In this document: positions 1 to 11,597 of the stretch, piece by piece
Layout of the letters: every line of letters starts with the position of its first letter
How positions within the stretch are numbered: the first letter of the stretch is position 1
Origin: Deroplatys truncata
Lineage: Eukaryota > Arthropoda > Insecta > Mantodea > Mantidae
NCBI GenBank assembly: GCA_030765065.1
Contig: CM060984.1
Span: 103,769,488 to 103,833,487, forward strand
Reading direction: 5' to 3'
Length of the DNA stretch: 64,000 nt
The notes under the pieces: generated by a model
Seen by the model: only the letters and a program-made list of their open reading frames with translations
Databases searched by the model: none
What the model was told of the DNA's origin: nothing
Program-made: the position numbers and the translations under genes

Positions 1-236
1 GAATACACCTTAATAAACGAGGGCAGAGAAACACATCAGATCTTTTTTAATTGCTTCATTTAGATAGCCCCCTTTACCCCTTCTGGCGATTTCGGTGGCT
101 TTGCCTTTAAAAACAATTGCTTTAAATTTACACACACCGTAACATTCCCGCTTCCAGACTCTACATGGGGGGTGGGAATGTTTCGGATGAAATAAATAAA
201 AATGCCTCCGCCCCCAGCTGGGAATCGAACCCACTA
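1..236 (-). repeat. tRNA-derived SINE fragment (family F), minus strand
   Basis: Read on the minus strand, the segment starts with a B-box-like stretch (GGTTCGATTCCCAGCTGGG) and runs into a low-complexity T/A-rich body. The same B-box context (TTTCGAATCCCAGCTGG) occurs in the SINE at 1586-1793, so the two are placed in one family. The minus-strand 74-codon frame here is a by-product of the repeat, not a gene. The left part is cut by the window edge, and the family assignment rests on a short shared head. Confidence 0.4.
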
Positions 237-1226
237 GATATGCACTTAAGTATTTACCTGTACAGCAAATTTTAAAAGGGTTCTCATTCTTCAGTGTTCA
301 GTGCATTTTTGTATATTAAAAACTAAATGGGATATCAAATCATATTCTAAGAAGCGAATATTCCACATTCCATAATATAAATCATTGCAAGAAAACCAGT
401 ATGGAATTTACTATAGAATTAAAGTTTAAGTAATAAATTTAATACCTGCAAGAAAATCAATTTTTCTATGAGTGTGCGGCGAGTACAACCAGTAATTTTG
501 TTCTAAATAACTTATACCTAATTCTGTAAAGACGTTAGATTTATTTTACTAAAATCTATGCGAACATATTCATTAAAAAATAAGCAAATTTATAGAAAAT
601 TTAAAAAATAATGGATTTGCAGAATTACTATGGCAAACCATTGCGTATGCGCACATACAATCAAGCATTCAAAATATGCGCGAGAGTATTTCTCATCCAT
701 TTTCCGACTTAATTGATCGCCACTTTCCGTTTAAGGGAGTGCTTCAATGAAACCCAGCTTCTTCTATTCTTCTTCATTTTACTCTTTTCTCTTTGTATTC
801 ACATAAACACAATTTATCTCAATGTCTGGTACATTTTTTCTCCCTCGAACCTTCCATTATTTACAATTCCTTCAAATGAATCCTTTAGCAAGTAGTTTAG
901 TTCCGTTTCGGCATTGTTCTTTCTAAAAGAGTTTTGTTCTTTATTTTGTCTTCACATGCTTTATATCTCTGCGTATTCACATTTAAAATGCTCCCAATCG
1001 GTTTTCTTCATTGGTCTCTACGTTCAAGATTCCTCATTATATTTCTATTAACTGTCTCACTTTACAAAATATTATGTAACCCAAAAACTTATGTGACTGT
1101 TATTCTGAAATTTCGTGGAACTTCTGAGCAGGTGTCACAAAAATATCATTATATTAGAAAGCTCTTTATGGGATCTATTCTTAATACGCTTCTTAGGAAT
1201 TTATACATGCATTTTCTTCAAACATC
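237..1226. other. Unassigned AT-rich stretch
   Basis: No recognisable gene, RNA or transposon end. Two short open frames (713-895 and 934-1230) have hydrophobic, low-complexity translations of the kind AT-rich DNA gives by chance, and I do not support them as genes. Confidence 0.5.
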
Positions 1227-2619
1227 TTAGGGCAGGTTTCACTAAACAACGATAGTTTTATTTAACTCGGGGTAAAGGTGTTAAGCCACGATTTTCAACA
1301 ACCAGCGTAATGGTTGCTGTGACCTGTAACCCCGGTTAAAGCTTTACCGGCTATTTTCCACCGTATACAGATCGAAATCGGAGTTAGCGAAACAAAAAGA
1401 AAGACGGCGCCGCAACGGGTAATACGTTTGGTTATGGAAACCAACGGATATGAAGGTTTACAGTACGAGAGAAATAGAAGGCGACCACTATGGCTCAGAG
1501 AACGGAGGAATTATTATTTCAATGTACCTACCTGTATTATAAAGGAGATTTTGTGTTGTGATTTCGTCTACTTAACAACCTACAGACCAGTTGCTTTGGC
1601 GTGTCTCCGTAGTCGGTTCGTCAGCATTTAGCTTCACAATCTCAAGGTCACAGTTTCGAATCCCAGCTGGAGTAGGGATTATTTTTTTTTTATTTGGATT
1701 TCTCCCTAACCTCCTCAGAGCCTTGGAGGCATGCATATGAGTGTGAATGTAAGAAAGTTTCAAGATAGAAATTAATAAAGCCTAACGTTAAATAACCTAC
1801 AGTCAACGACTGTTTCTCGCATCAATGCTCCAGATATGACTAAAAGCTATAGAGGCCTATAAAAGTGAAACTAAAAATATTGTAGTCTGCTTTAGAACAA
1901 AAGAAGCATGAATTGGAATTCCTATCTAATATATAAACAGTTACGGAATAGCAATTTCAAAAATAAATTAAAGATTTGTGCACTGCAGGATTAATAATTA
2001 TCAGCCTTGCTTCAACACACCTAACCTATATTTCTTCACTGCATCATCTACTGTCACTCCTGGTGGATTCACTGCTCTTTACAGGTCACAAATGTTTGTA
2101 TATTATTTCATTATCGACGCATTTTATGGCGTAATAAAATATAAGCGAACTTTCGCCTTACACCGCCTCTCTTCCTTCCTACAGCCCACATATTTATATC
2201 ATTGTCATGAAACATTTGTGTGACCGTGCAATTAAGTGCATCAATTATTCGCATGCAATAGGCTTAAATTTTAGACTTAAACATATAATTTTATTCTAAC
2301 GAGTGCACAGTGGTTTGTAAACTCAGAGCTTCAGAAGCAGAATACGTTTGTCTGTGCTTCAATCAAACGCAGTTTTGATCTTAGACATGCACAGGAAAAG
2401 GCTCCAACGGAAGCAGCGGACAGCGATTCTCGCTTGTTATGTATGAGAAATTGCTGGCTCGTATAACACGCGTAAACCAAAGCTAAAATTTCTTTACCTG
2501 GGTTTGCAAACTCGTGGTGAAACGTGCTTCTATGTTTCAGCGATAAAGACGTATATAATTGGGATTACATAAACTAAAATAAGACGAACAATTTTAGCTG
2601 TTGTTGAAACCGGCCCTTA
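1227..2619. mobile_element. PIF/Harbinger-like DNA transposon remnant with TTA target duplication
   Basis: The element proper is 1230-2616. Its left end reads GGGCAGGTTTCACTAAACAA and the complement of its right end reads GGGCCGGTTTCAACAACAGC, an imperfect terminal inverted repeat of about 20 bp. Both ends are bordered by TTA (1227-1229 and 2617-2619), the target duplication typical of PIF/Harbinger elements. Near the left end a short frame (1428-1631) starts M-V-M-E-T-N and is rich in R and Y; it could be the beginning of an ORF, but no catalytic domain follows, so the copy is internally deleted. A SINE (1586-1793) is inserted in it. Class assignment rests on TIR plus TSD, not on a transposase. 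Confidence 0.55.
1586..1793 (+). repeat. tRNA-derived SINE (family F) with 9-bp target-site duplication
   Basis: The 208-bp insert is flanked by the direct repeat AACCTACAG (1577-1585 and 1794-1802), which marks an LINE-type insertion. It carries a B-box-like TTTCGAATCCC and then a T-run and body. It sits inside the Harbinger-like element, so it inserted later. No 7-bp acceptor stem is preserved, so it is not a functional tRNA. Confidence 0.7.
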
Positions 2620-2909
2620 AAGTAAAATTTCGGCTTAGGATGTGCAGAAGTTTCATGTACGAATAAAGACGGAGGGATTGTCTGATGGTAATAGGCGCTC
2701 GGCAATATCAAACAGCCAAAACGGCAGCTGGTCATCACCCGATAACGGCAATATGGCCGACGGGTTGAAACCGCGTACCTAAAAGTAAAGCATAAGTCGA
2801 TATCACTAGAACCGTCGGCAGAAAATGCACCGAAACATCCGTCGCTTCTACCAACCTTGTCCTCTCAATTTCCCCCGCCAAAACACTTGTTATCGAGCGG
2901 GAGGAGGTA

Positions 2910-2921
2910 CACGTGACGTCA
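2910..2921. promoter_or_regulatory. Overlapping E-box and CRE palindrome (CACGTGACGTCA)
   Basis: CACGTG (2910-2915) overlaps TGACGTCA (2914-2921). In animals these are the consensus sites of bHLH factors and CREB/ATF factors. The perfect CRE palindrome lies about 70 bp upstream of a TATAAA in the CpG-richer block. Occupancy and function are not shown by sequence. Confidence 0.4.
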
Positions 2922-2986
2922 CGCTGAGCGAAGCGAGGCGGTCCTTCATTTAAATGGATCTTTACGGACTGTAGACATTATGGTTT

Positions 2987-2992
2987 TATAAA
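2987..2992 (+). promoter_or_regulatory. TATA-box-like motif
   Basis: TATAAAGG lies 66 bp 3' of the CRE-like palindrome. By itself the hexamer is common in AT-rich DNA; the pairing with the CRE in a CpG-richer block is why it is listed. Confidence 0.25.
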
Positions 2993-3430
2993 GGTCACGT
3001 GACTGCTCATAAATTATTAGGAGGCGGTCAACCATTAGGGACTGCACAGTCTGAAGCACTTGGGAGGATACTAAAGCGGCGGAACTGTTTTCTCACGCAA
3101 AGAATAATAAAAGGTAGCTCGCAGATTTGCCTGGCAGCATGCCCCATAAATTTTCTTAAACAAACCGTACCCTCTGACAAAGAACAGCGCCTGCACTGTA
3201 GATGCGCTTTAACTACAAATTTTCTAGCGAAGCAACAGATTTTTCTGCGCACGTTCATGGAGGGGAAAACGTCCCGGTTACGCTTCTCAGCTAAACGACC
3301 GACATATGGAGCGCTTTCCGCTTTCGTGGTCGTAAGTGTAGTTGGTTTGATTTTTTCTTCTTCCAGATTTCCTGCTTTAGCATGAGCTGCCTCTCCTCTA
3401 GTAATATGCGTTAAAGTCTTTAGCCCCCCC

Positions 3431-4804
3431 CTTTTTGGATTTTAATTTTCGTACAGATAAAATTTTGGATTCGCTATTTCCAAAGTGCACAAGCTCATAT
3501 GTATTTTGTACAAGTTTTCTGATGACCCTTCTGGCCATGATAAACGTTGGCAAGACCTTAATTCGCCGCTGAATGCGGGAAATGTAAATGGTATACCATA
3601 ACGGTGCGGTCTCTTGCGTTCAGCAAGAGTGAATTAGGACGGCGCGGGCGAGTCAACAGCTGCGGTCGCTGGTGGTGCGAACTACAGCGCGATCAATGTA
3701 AACATTCACCATTAATCGCTGATAACTTCTGTTGAAAAAAATAATGCACAGGAGTTATCAGTTATGAACTGGCGTAACTATGGGAGAATTGTCCTATCAT
3801 AGTAAATGTTGGAAACATCTGAGCTTACAGTACGAAGAATCCGGAAACACTGATAATAATGCGTTCCCATTTCTGAGCATGATTGCGTCATTTCTTGCAC
3901 TGCGTTGCTTCGCGCTAAACGAGTAATCCGACTCTTGCCTTAATCGGAGCAAGGAACTCAGTAATCGTTCCGGACATTGAGACATTGCAGGTTTACTTCT
4001 TCCACTCTCGCTAAGAAGTGAGCCAGCTATCTCTATCTGAACTCAATTTGAAATGCCCCTTGCGATTTAACCTGGAGATTTACCACCCAGTAGGTTTTCA
4101 GACAAAAAATACATTCCCAACCTGAAATGTCCATATTTTCCATATTATGGCGAAATAAGCACTGCTCTCGTTCTCTAGAAAGCCAATGTCAGTAACAATG
4201 ACAACAATCATGGCAGGGTACCAATTTACAGAGCCCTCACATAATAACTATCCCGCATAGGCAAAGTTTTGATTCTCGGCAGCTACGAGCGGCGCTCCCA
4301 CTCTTTCCCCTACAAGTTATGCAAGGCGTATTCTCGGTACCATTTTTACGAGACGACAATAGGTGCAGAAAAGTACGGAATGCTTCAGAACAGACGTTTT
4401 GACCCTATTTCTTCATATGGTTACTTCAACAGGACTCTACAACTGCTCATACAGAACGGAGTCCACGAATAAAATTAAGGAAGTATTTGAAGAGTAATTA
4501 GTGCCAGTGTATGGCTATATCGCTAACCAAATTCAACAGTGTGTGATTTTTACAAGTGTGGTTTGCTGGAGGACAAATTTTATAAAACAAACCCTCACAC
4601 ATTAGACGAGTTAAAGGAAATTATCACAAATTAAATCAGAAATATTATAGTGGCTGAACATAAATGTGTTTTCCAGTTGCGATGCCTATTCATCCGAAGT
4701 GGACAACAATTCCAGCATCTTCTGTAAAGTAAGACTTCTTCTTCTAGCTTTCCAAGGATTGGGAATTTAATCCCGTTCCGCGCCAAAGTTATTTATTTAA
4801 ATTG
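3431..4804. other. Unassigned stretch
   Basis: No recognisable coding or repeat feature. Base composition is mixed, with several CG-containing patches (for example 3600-3690). The short open frames at 3797-3985 and 4269-4472 have no recognisable motif. Confidence 0.5.
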
Positions 4805-5180
4805 ACCTTTCCATCTGGTCCTCGGCTGTCCTACATTTCGTTTTCCTTTTGGGTTGTAACTAAAAGCTTGCTTCAGTAGTCTGTCAGAAAGCATTCGATT
4901 AACATGCTCTTGGCACTTCCTTTGATACTGAATTATCTCTTGTAGTATACTATTTTTATGTCTAGTTCCTTACTTATATCCTCACTTCTCATTCTCTCTC
5001 TTATAGATACCTTTAGTAACCTTCTCATTAATCTCATCTCTGCGTCTTCAATTTTATTTTTGTCTTTTTTCCTCACAATCAAGCTTCACTAACATATTAT
5101 AGTAGCATTGCTTTCGACACAATATTATGTAGTCTGACTTTGACCTCCTTCCTCATTGATCTTCCCAAGTATCTGTTAAT
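4805..5180 (-). pseudogene. LINE reverse-transcriptase C-terminal remnant (family LINE-A)
   Basis: Minus-strand translation, allowing frame changes, shows the C-terminal tail found in many arthropod non-LTR elements. In order it gives INRYLGRSMRKEVK-like residues, a degraded YGSEAW..KK motif (two stops), KIEDAEMRLMRRLL, EDISKELDIK, then after a frameshift QRKCQEHVNRM and YNPKGKRNVGQPRTRW. This corresponds to the family's AEM..LR, R..WREH..RM and PKGKR..GRPR.RW blocks. The palm domain and 5' half are absent. Two further fragments of the same family lie at 36105-36670 and 51820-52290. Confidence 0.75.
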
Positions 5181-6198
5181 ACATACATTTATTGAATTAT
5201 ATTACAGTATTATTTAGATTTTGATTTAGATTATAAATGTATATGTCACATCCCAATTTAGTACACAATATTAGGAGTGAAGTTGTGCACAGTTTACAAT
5301 GGAGCGACATGCAACTCGATATTGCTCCACAAAATCTACTGTTCACAATGAAAGCACACAATCTGGCATTAAAGTGCAGAACTCGGGTGAAAGCACATAC
5401 CTTTTCATGGTAATTCTGTATGCACAAACTCAATTCGTACCACTCGGAGTTTACTACTTCTTCGAAAAAAGAATGCATTCCCTGGAGGTTTCATGCCATC
5501 TTAACAAGAACCCACGCATCAATTCTGTGGATGCCACCATGTCAACTTTCTTCGCACGGAAGTTAATTCTGAATTCCTATTGATCAATCATCTAATCGCT
5601 GGAAGCGATTACTCAATTGGAAGTGTTATTGTCGGGCGGCCGCGACACGCCCAGCCGCCAAGAATGAAAACATTGCACGTGCGGGATAGTTTTTACGTGA
5701 AGGCTTTGTAGAATCTTTCAGAAACACAGGTATCATGAATTTAATTTTATAGATGTATAGGTACTAACTACCAAGATAAATTATAACTCAATAAATTGTT
5801 GAAGTTTATACGGGTCACACTCTGTGTAGCACGAAGATGTTAAAATGACTGAATCGAGCATTCGCCGACATTACTAGGACGTTAATAGTTAATTTATGAC
5901 ACGACAGCCGATGAAGGGCCAAGGACTACCAATCCCACTGCAGGCTCACTATTGCCGCTAACTGAGTGAAAACTACAATAAGTATTGCATAATAGAACAG
6001 CAATTCTTATAGTCAACAGCGAACAAAGGGTAGGACATTAACGAAATATAAAAATATACATTTTTCAGTGTTATTTATTCTTTCTTCTCACATTTAAGCT
6101 GAAAGCTCGTAAAGTTGTATTTTAAAATTCCACCCATAGGAGACAAAAAATTATTAAATGCTGTACATAGCATTGCGTTTTATTTCTGATTTTTATAT
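5181..6198. other. Unassigned stretch with a GC-rich patch
   Basis: Two overlapping antisense frames (5197-5478 minus, 5299-5583 plus) have no known motif. A GC-rich patch at 5630-5665 contains GCGGCCGC. No splice or promoter arrangement can be defended. Confidence 0.45.
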
Positions 6199-7072
6199 TT
6201 TTATTCCTCTACTGCGTATAGTAAGTAGGGAAAGTACTGCACTCCCCCCAAAAAAGATAGATAGCGAGATTTCAACGAAAATACATGTTTTGAGGACCCC
6301 TGAATAAAAAAAAGCATTTTTAGAAAAAGTTCCGTGTTTGTGTATGTGAATAGCATAACTAAAGAACTCAAAAGTTGGATAGATACTAAACTCAGTATTC
6401 AGGTTCAATACCTTTCAAAGGTACAACACCCAGATTTTTGAGAAAATTATCCCAGATCAGAACACACTTTACTGGAAGATTTTTAGAAATTATTGATTTT
6501 CTAAAAAATATTTGTAATGATTTTGATTAAAATAACACATATTAAAGACATTTGCCTTACAATAAAATGTATATCTTGAATTTTCTAGGAATACCGTTTA
6601 AGTGCACTTCATTGGGAATAAATTTTCCATAATCTTGTGTAACTGGAAAGCGTCAATCATAGACCCCCCCAAATAAAAGTACTATCCAAAAGATGTAGAG
6701 CTCTTTTAAACACACAATTTATTTCAAATACGTTGTTTTGTGGCATAAGCCACATGCGGTATTAATAGGTTCGAATTGTTCATTTTTTGGTCATTCTCTT
6801 AAAGTCTTGTCAATATTCAGTTGTTTCTCGCGATGGTATGGAAAAAGTATGGAATTTTAAGGCCAGCACATAGCGTCCAGTTCTTAAATATTTGACTTTC
6901 GCTGTCCCCTTTGTATCTATAATGAAATGTGTAATGTAGCTATATCTACTAAAGGTATTTGGATTAAAACGTAGTAGATAGAAAAATAAGCTGTAGTAAG
7001 AATAGTTTGTATACTCACTAATAAACGATAGAGGCTAGAAATTGTCTTATGAATGTATACATCAGATTTTTA
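6199..7072 (-). mobile_element. Family R element, full length (copy R1)
   Basis: Minus-orientation copy running from the right-end hairpin (CTCTACTGCGTATAGTAAGTAG region) to the left end (ATCAGATTTTT). The CA/GT microsatellite site has only a degenerate GTGTTTGTGTATGTG. The central part is subfamily X (CGCGA..AACTGAATATTGAC-type block near 6810-6835). See copy R9 for the family description. Confidence 0.85.
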
Positions 7073-9347
7073 CACTTTATGAGGCTTTTCTCGAAGCTGT
7101 CACATAGCGTTTTCTACAATTGCAAAGCACAGGAGCTTATAAGAGCTATTATTTCATATTAAAAAATGTTGTATACATGGTATACTTTAAAGATTTTGTT
7201 TTGATAAATACTTTTAATAAACTGTATCGCTAAACAACATAGTTATAAAATACTATATTGTGACCATAGTTTGATAAGTGAATTCTATACAATCGAGGAG
7301 AAGTTTAAAAAACCAGAGGCCAGTGGTTCCGAAAACCATTTTGCAAATAAGTGTTGTAGAGTATTTATTGCGTTGTATATATTCTAAAAGTACAAACCTA
7401 ATAAAATTCTTCAATATGCATGTCCTAATTAGAACAGCTGAATTAGATAATATGCGTTGCCACACAAGTTGATACTATGATACTGATACTATGTTGATAT
7501 CGCAGTGAAAACAAATAATTGGTGATATATTATGTACTTGGTAAACCTGGGTGTTGTACACAAGTTGTGTAATTCACTTTTATAAAATTCTTACATTTAA
7601 AAACGCTTTAAAAGTTCAATATATGTATAAGTTTTTATGTATTTTAATGCCTTACCTGATAAAACATGATTAAAATAAATATTTAAAGGGGGAAGAATAA
7701 AATAATAAAAAATACGCTTGTGCAACTTCCTACAAAGTATTAATTTTATATCATGAAAATAATCCACATCTTCCTTCATATAATGGCTGCATAAGCTCAA
7801 AGTTTATTATCGAACTTATCATTTACCTATCTCATTCATTATTTATATTATCCATCAGTTTTTATAACAACATTTTTCTTGATATTCATATCTAATACCA
7901 CAGAATGTTAAGGAAGCATTTGCAGTTTGTATTCTCAGCAATACTTCTACTACACAAAACAGGAGAGTTTTATCTCTGAATTGTTTCTCGAGAACAAATT
8001 TCAATAATTTCTTTTCCGCCGAAGAGACAAATTATACTAATAAATGACTGTGCTTTGTGTTATTGCAATACGCAACAAAACAGTTCTCTTAAAATCAGAT
8101 AATTCATGAAGTTTTACACATTAAAATATTTTGAAAATTATTTAACGCAGTTCTTTGTGGAATATGAATTTTAAAAACATTCTTTGTTAAAGAAATGCTC
8201 AAGTGCACTGAAAGTTTTCGATGGTATAGTATTCTATAGTCTTTCCCTTGACTAATGATAGAAGTTGCTATCCACACCAGCCTCTTAATGAACCATTCTG
8301 GTATTGATTTAAACTAAATTCTTGTACAAAAACATTAACTTATGAGCAAAGGAGCATAATCTCAGAAGTGAAAAAGTAATGACTGCAAAGGTATTTATAC
8401 GAATGGATATTTCAATGATCACGTGGAATCTATAAGGCTAAAAAGGCAAAAACCATGATGGGTAACTTAAGTACCCATAAAAAGGTATTTAGGCATAAAA
8501 ACGAATACTTAAGTTTTTTGAAAATATTGATTAAATTTCATCTGAAGATACATGCATCAAATTGGTTCTATAGTACTTTTGAAAAACGTATGTCATTTTT
8601 ATTGTGTTCATCACAACAATATATACAAAAGGGCCTAAAAATATGGATATAACACAGCTATTTGGTACATTCAAGTACAGTTACGTGCAAAGTTTCTTTC
8701 CGATATAGGAACGTGGCGGTTTCATTTTGTACTGAATTATTAAATAGCCCCTTCCTCTACAACTGTTTTCCGAACTATTCAAATGAGTATCCCCAGATTT
8801 AGCCTGACAAGCAACATATATTTTATTCTCAGCCATAATATTTAATACGTCACTCAGCTATCAAATAGGCCATCCTCAGTGCCATATTTACATCCAAGCA
8901 CAACAATATTTCTATGTTCGCTTCTAACCTCATGATAATTTCCAGTGGTTAACTTTGTTTCCCGAGGTTTAACTTGATTTGTTTGGTAAAAAATGTAGCA
9001 CTGTTGTGCCATTAGAAGAATAAAAAATGTTAGAAAAATATTTGTTGTCATCAAGGGGTTGGCAAAATATTTTGCATGTTAAGTACATCAACACTGCAAA
9101 AGCCTTCCTCTAACCAAATTACTTAAGATGCTACTTAACATAGGAGCAAAGGTGAAAATCAGAATAGATACGTTTCAGTAGATTATACACTTAATAGTAA
9201 GAGTTTACCTTTTTAAGAGCACAAGGGCACTCGGGGCTTATTGGAACATACCTGGAAAGACAAGAAAAAACTAATATTAGCACATAAATAAAGTAATTAT
9301 TTATCTTTAGAGAACTAAAAATTCAGATACTGATCTAAGTTCCTTTT
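7073..9347. other. Unassigned AT-rich stretch
   Basis: No recognisable repeat family member or gene across about 2.3 kb. Two overlapping antisense frames at 7253-7472 look like chance. A possible small exon and a signal-peptide-like frame on the minus strand (8854-9255) are described separately. Confidence 0.45.
8854..9054 (-). CDS. Small open frame with signal-peptide-like start, unrecognised
   Basis: The 66-codon frame starts M-M-T-T and then has a hydrophobic run (IFLTFFILLMA, residues 5-16) followed by a polar tail with two cysteines, the outline of a small secreted or membrane-anchored protein. I do not recognise it. No Kozak context or poly(A) signal was needed to find it, and AT-rich DNA makes such frames by chance. 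The alternative is that the hydrophobic run is just a translated polypyrimidine tract. Confidence 0.15.
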   Translation of the reverse strand: MMTTNIFLTFFILLMAQQCYIFYQTNQVKPRETKLTTGNYHEVRSEHRNIVVLGCKYGTEDGLFDS

Positions 9348-10195
9348 ACCTTCTATACCATCTACTTAGTAGGCAGAGGAGGTATCCCATTCCACCCAAA
9401 AATTCGATTCGTAGGTTTCACCAGAAATACATATTTTGAGGCTCTCTGAATCCAGCATTTTTAGAAAAATGTCCTTGTGTGTATGTCTGACTGTGAACAG
9501 CATAACTCAAAAACTAAATGTCGGATTAATACCAAACTTGGTATTAAAGTACAGTACCTTCAAAAGATGCGAAACTCAGATTTGTAAGAAACTCTCTCCA
9601 CTTCAAACTACCCTTCACGTGGAACATCTTTGACTTTTGAAAAATGGCTGTAACCATGATACCATGTACGATACGGTATCAAATACCAAATATCATATAT
9701 TAAAGACATATGCATGAAAAATAAAATGTACATTTTGAATTTCCGCATTTGAAGTCCTCTTCATTAGGAAGGAAGTTTATGTAGTTTTGTGTAACTGGTA
9801 AACGTTAAGTGATAAACGAAAACGTAGTACATGAAAAATGTAGATTTCTTTAAAACAAACACTTTATTTCAAATAGCTTTTTCTGTGGCATTAAGCATTT
9901 CTGAGATATCCTTTATTAATGGTTCGATTGCTCAATACCTACACTTAGCCATTTTCAGTTGTTTCTCGCTATGTCATGGAGAGTACGGAGCTTTAATAGT
10001 GCCCAGTTCTAAAACATTTGACTATTGCTACTCCCTTTGTCTCTGTAACGAAAACTCAATGCAGTTATTTCGTAAAGGTTTATCTGGATTAAAATGAAGT
10101 AGATAGGAAAATAAACTTTCGTAAGAATAATATGTAAACCCACTAATAAGCAATAGAGGGTAGAGAAAGTCATATGGATTTATCACATAAGATCT
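9348..10195 (-). mobile_element. Family R element, full length (copy R2)
   Basis: Minus-orientation copy ending at the left terminus GGTAGAGAAAGTCATATGGA. The microsatellite site reads TTGTGTGTATGTCTGACTGTG. Near 9655-9685 it has a local rearrangement with ACCATGATACCATGTACGAT repeated in part. Subfamily X centre (CGCTATGTCATGG and TCTGAGATATCC blocks). Confidence 0.85.
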
Positions 10196-10660
10196 GTAAT
10201 ACTGCAATATATTTAAGCCAAGTTACAACAATAATATAGTGGTTAGATACACGAGAAAATCTATTATTCGAAACCCAGTGGATGACAGACGGAGAACAGT
10301 TCACGCTTCACATCTGCATATGATTGGAATCACATTCCACTAAGATATGTAAATCTTCGGATGATCCATCAGCCAGGCATGAGGAGCGTGCCGTCAACAT
10401 TATCCTGTTACATTTTCGAAATCAGTGAACCACAATGATAAACGCCTTCAATTTCGCGAGCGATTTCCATTACTAATGTCCTTTGACTGCAAAAGGGAAT
10501 AACTGACAAGCTCCTTTCTGTCCACTCTGCTAGTATATTGATCACTGGCCTTTACTCGGGCTTCGTGGGGATTAATGTTTTACTTCTTAAAATAATCTAC
10601 CAATGCATCCATTTTTACTCGAGACACAAAACAATTTTGTTGCAGAGGATGCATATGAAA
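10196..10660. other. Unassigned stretch with a weak tRNA-like SINE trace
   Basis: 10238-10285 has TAGTGGTTAGATACACG followed by ATTCGAAACCC, spacing that recalls A- and B-boxes of a tRNA-derived SINE, but the rest does not match another copy here. Left unassigned. Confidence 0.3.
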
Positions 10661-10753
10661 TTAAAAAAAATCTGGTGTGATACATTCACACAACTTTCTC
10701 TATCCCCAATCGCTTATTAGTGGATACACAAATTATTCTTACGAAAGTTTATT
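10661..10753 (+). mobile_element. Family R left-end fragment (copy R3)
   Basis: Only about 90 bp of the left end is present: AAAAAATCTGGTGTGATAC, the hairpin, CTTTCTCTATC, then TTCTTACGAAAGTTTATT. It stops exactly where the oppositely oriented copy R4 begins, so it was truncated by, or recombined with, that copy. Confidence 0.75.
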
Positions 10754-11597
10754 ACTTTCTCTACCACAGTAGAGTAAGTAAGGGAAGTATTGTATTGTAC
10801 CCAAAAATTCGATACCTAGATTTCACTGGAGATAAATATTTTGAGACCCCCTGAATCCAAAAAAGCATTTTTGGAAACATGTACGTGTGTGTGTGTGACT
10901 GTAAACAGCATAACTCAGAAACGAACAGTCGGATAAACACCAAACTTGGTATTTAGGTTCAGTATCTTCCAGAGATGCGACACGAAGGTTTTTAAGAAAA
11001 TCCCCCACTCCAGAGTACCCTTTACATGGAACATTTTTCGAAAATTTTAATTTCCTCAAAAATAGCTAACGATTTTGATTAAAATATCATATGTTTAAGA
11101 TATTTTCATGACAAATGAAATATATATCCCGAATGTTCTGGGAATGTCTCCAAAAGTATTCTTCATTGTGAACGACTTTTGCATAACTGGTAAACCATAA
11201 GAGATAGACAAAGTTTTACTACGCAAAAAAATGTAGATCGTGTTAAAACACACAATTTATATCATATACGTTTTTTTGTTGAGTGAATCGTTTTCGAGAT
11301 ATTGCTTGTTATTTCCTTAAATTTTCCAATACTTGTACTTTTTCGCAAAAGGGAATTCGCTATTCATTTTTTTTTATGTCCTGGACATACAAAGAGAATG
11401 GAATGCGCCACATAGCAAACAGGTCTTAAAAGATTTGACTATCGCTTAAAGCCTGCCATATTCCCCTTGTACCTACAAGAAAATTAGCAATAAGATTAGC
11501 ATCTCAATTAACATGAAGCATATGGAGAATAAGCGTTTGTAAAAATAGTTTGTACAAGAGTAGAGGTCATGTGAGTGTAACACGTCAGATTTTTTTC
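10754..11597 (-). mobile_element. Family R element, full length (copy R4)
   Basis: Minus orientation, from ACTTTCTCTACCACAGTAG at its right end to GTAACACGTCAGATTTTTT at its left end. The microsatellite is GTACGTGTGTGTGTGTGACTG. The centre belongs to subfamily Y (CAAAAGGGAATTCG block). Its left end abuts copy R5 head-to-head. Confidence 0.88.

Larger units (their letters stand above)
2620..3430. other. CpG-richer block, possible promoter or first-exon region
   Basis: Base composition differs visibly from the AT-rich surroundings, with many CG dinucleotides between about 2690 and 3330. It holds an overlapping E-box/CRE (2910-2921) and a TATAAA (2987-2992). An open frame runs 2999-3385 but opens on GTG; its first in-frame ATG is at 3257, and the protein resembles nothing I know. 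It could be the start of an unseen gene or an old GC-rich repeat. Confidence 0.35.

Noticed and set aside
2999-3385. 128-codon open frame in the CpG-richer block
   Set aside because: It starts on GTG, the first ATG is two thirds in, there is no known motif, and an antisense frame overlaps it.
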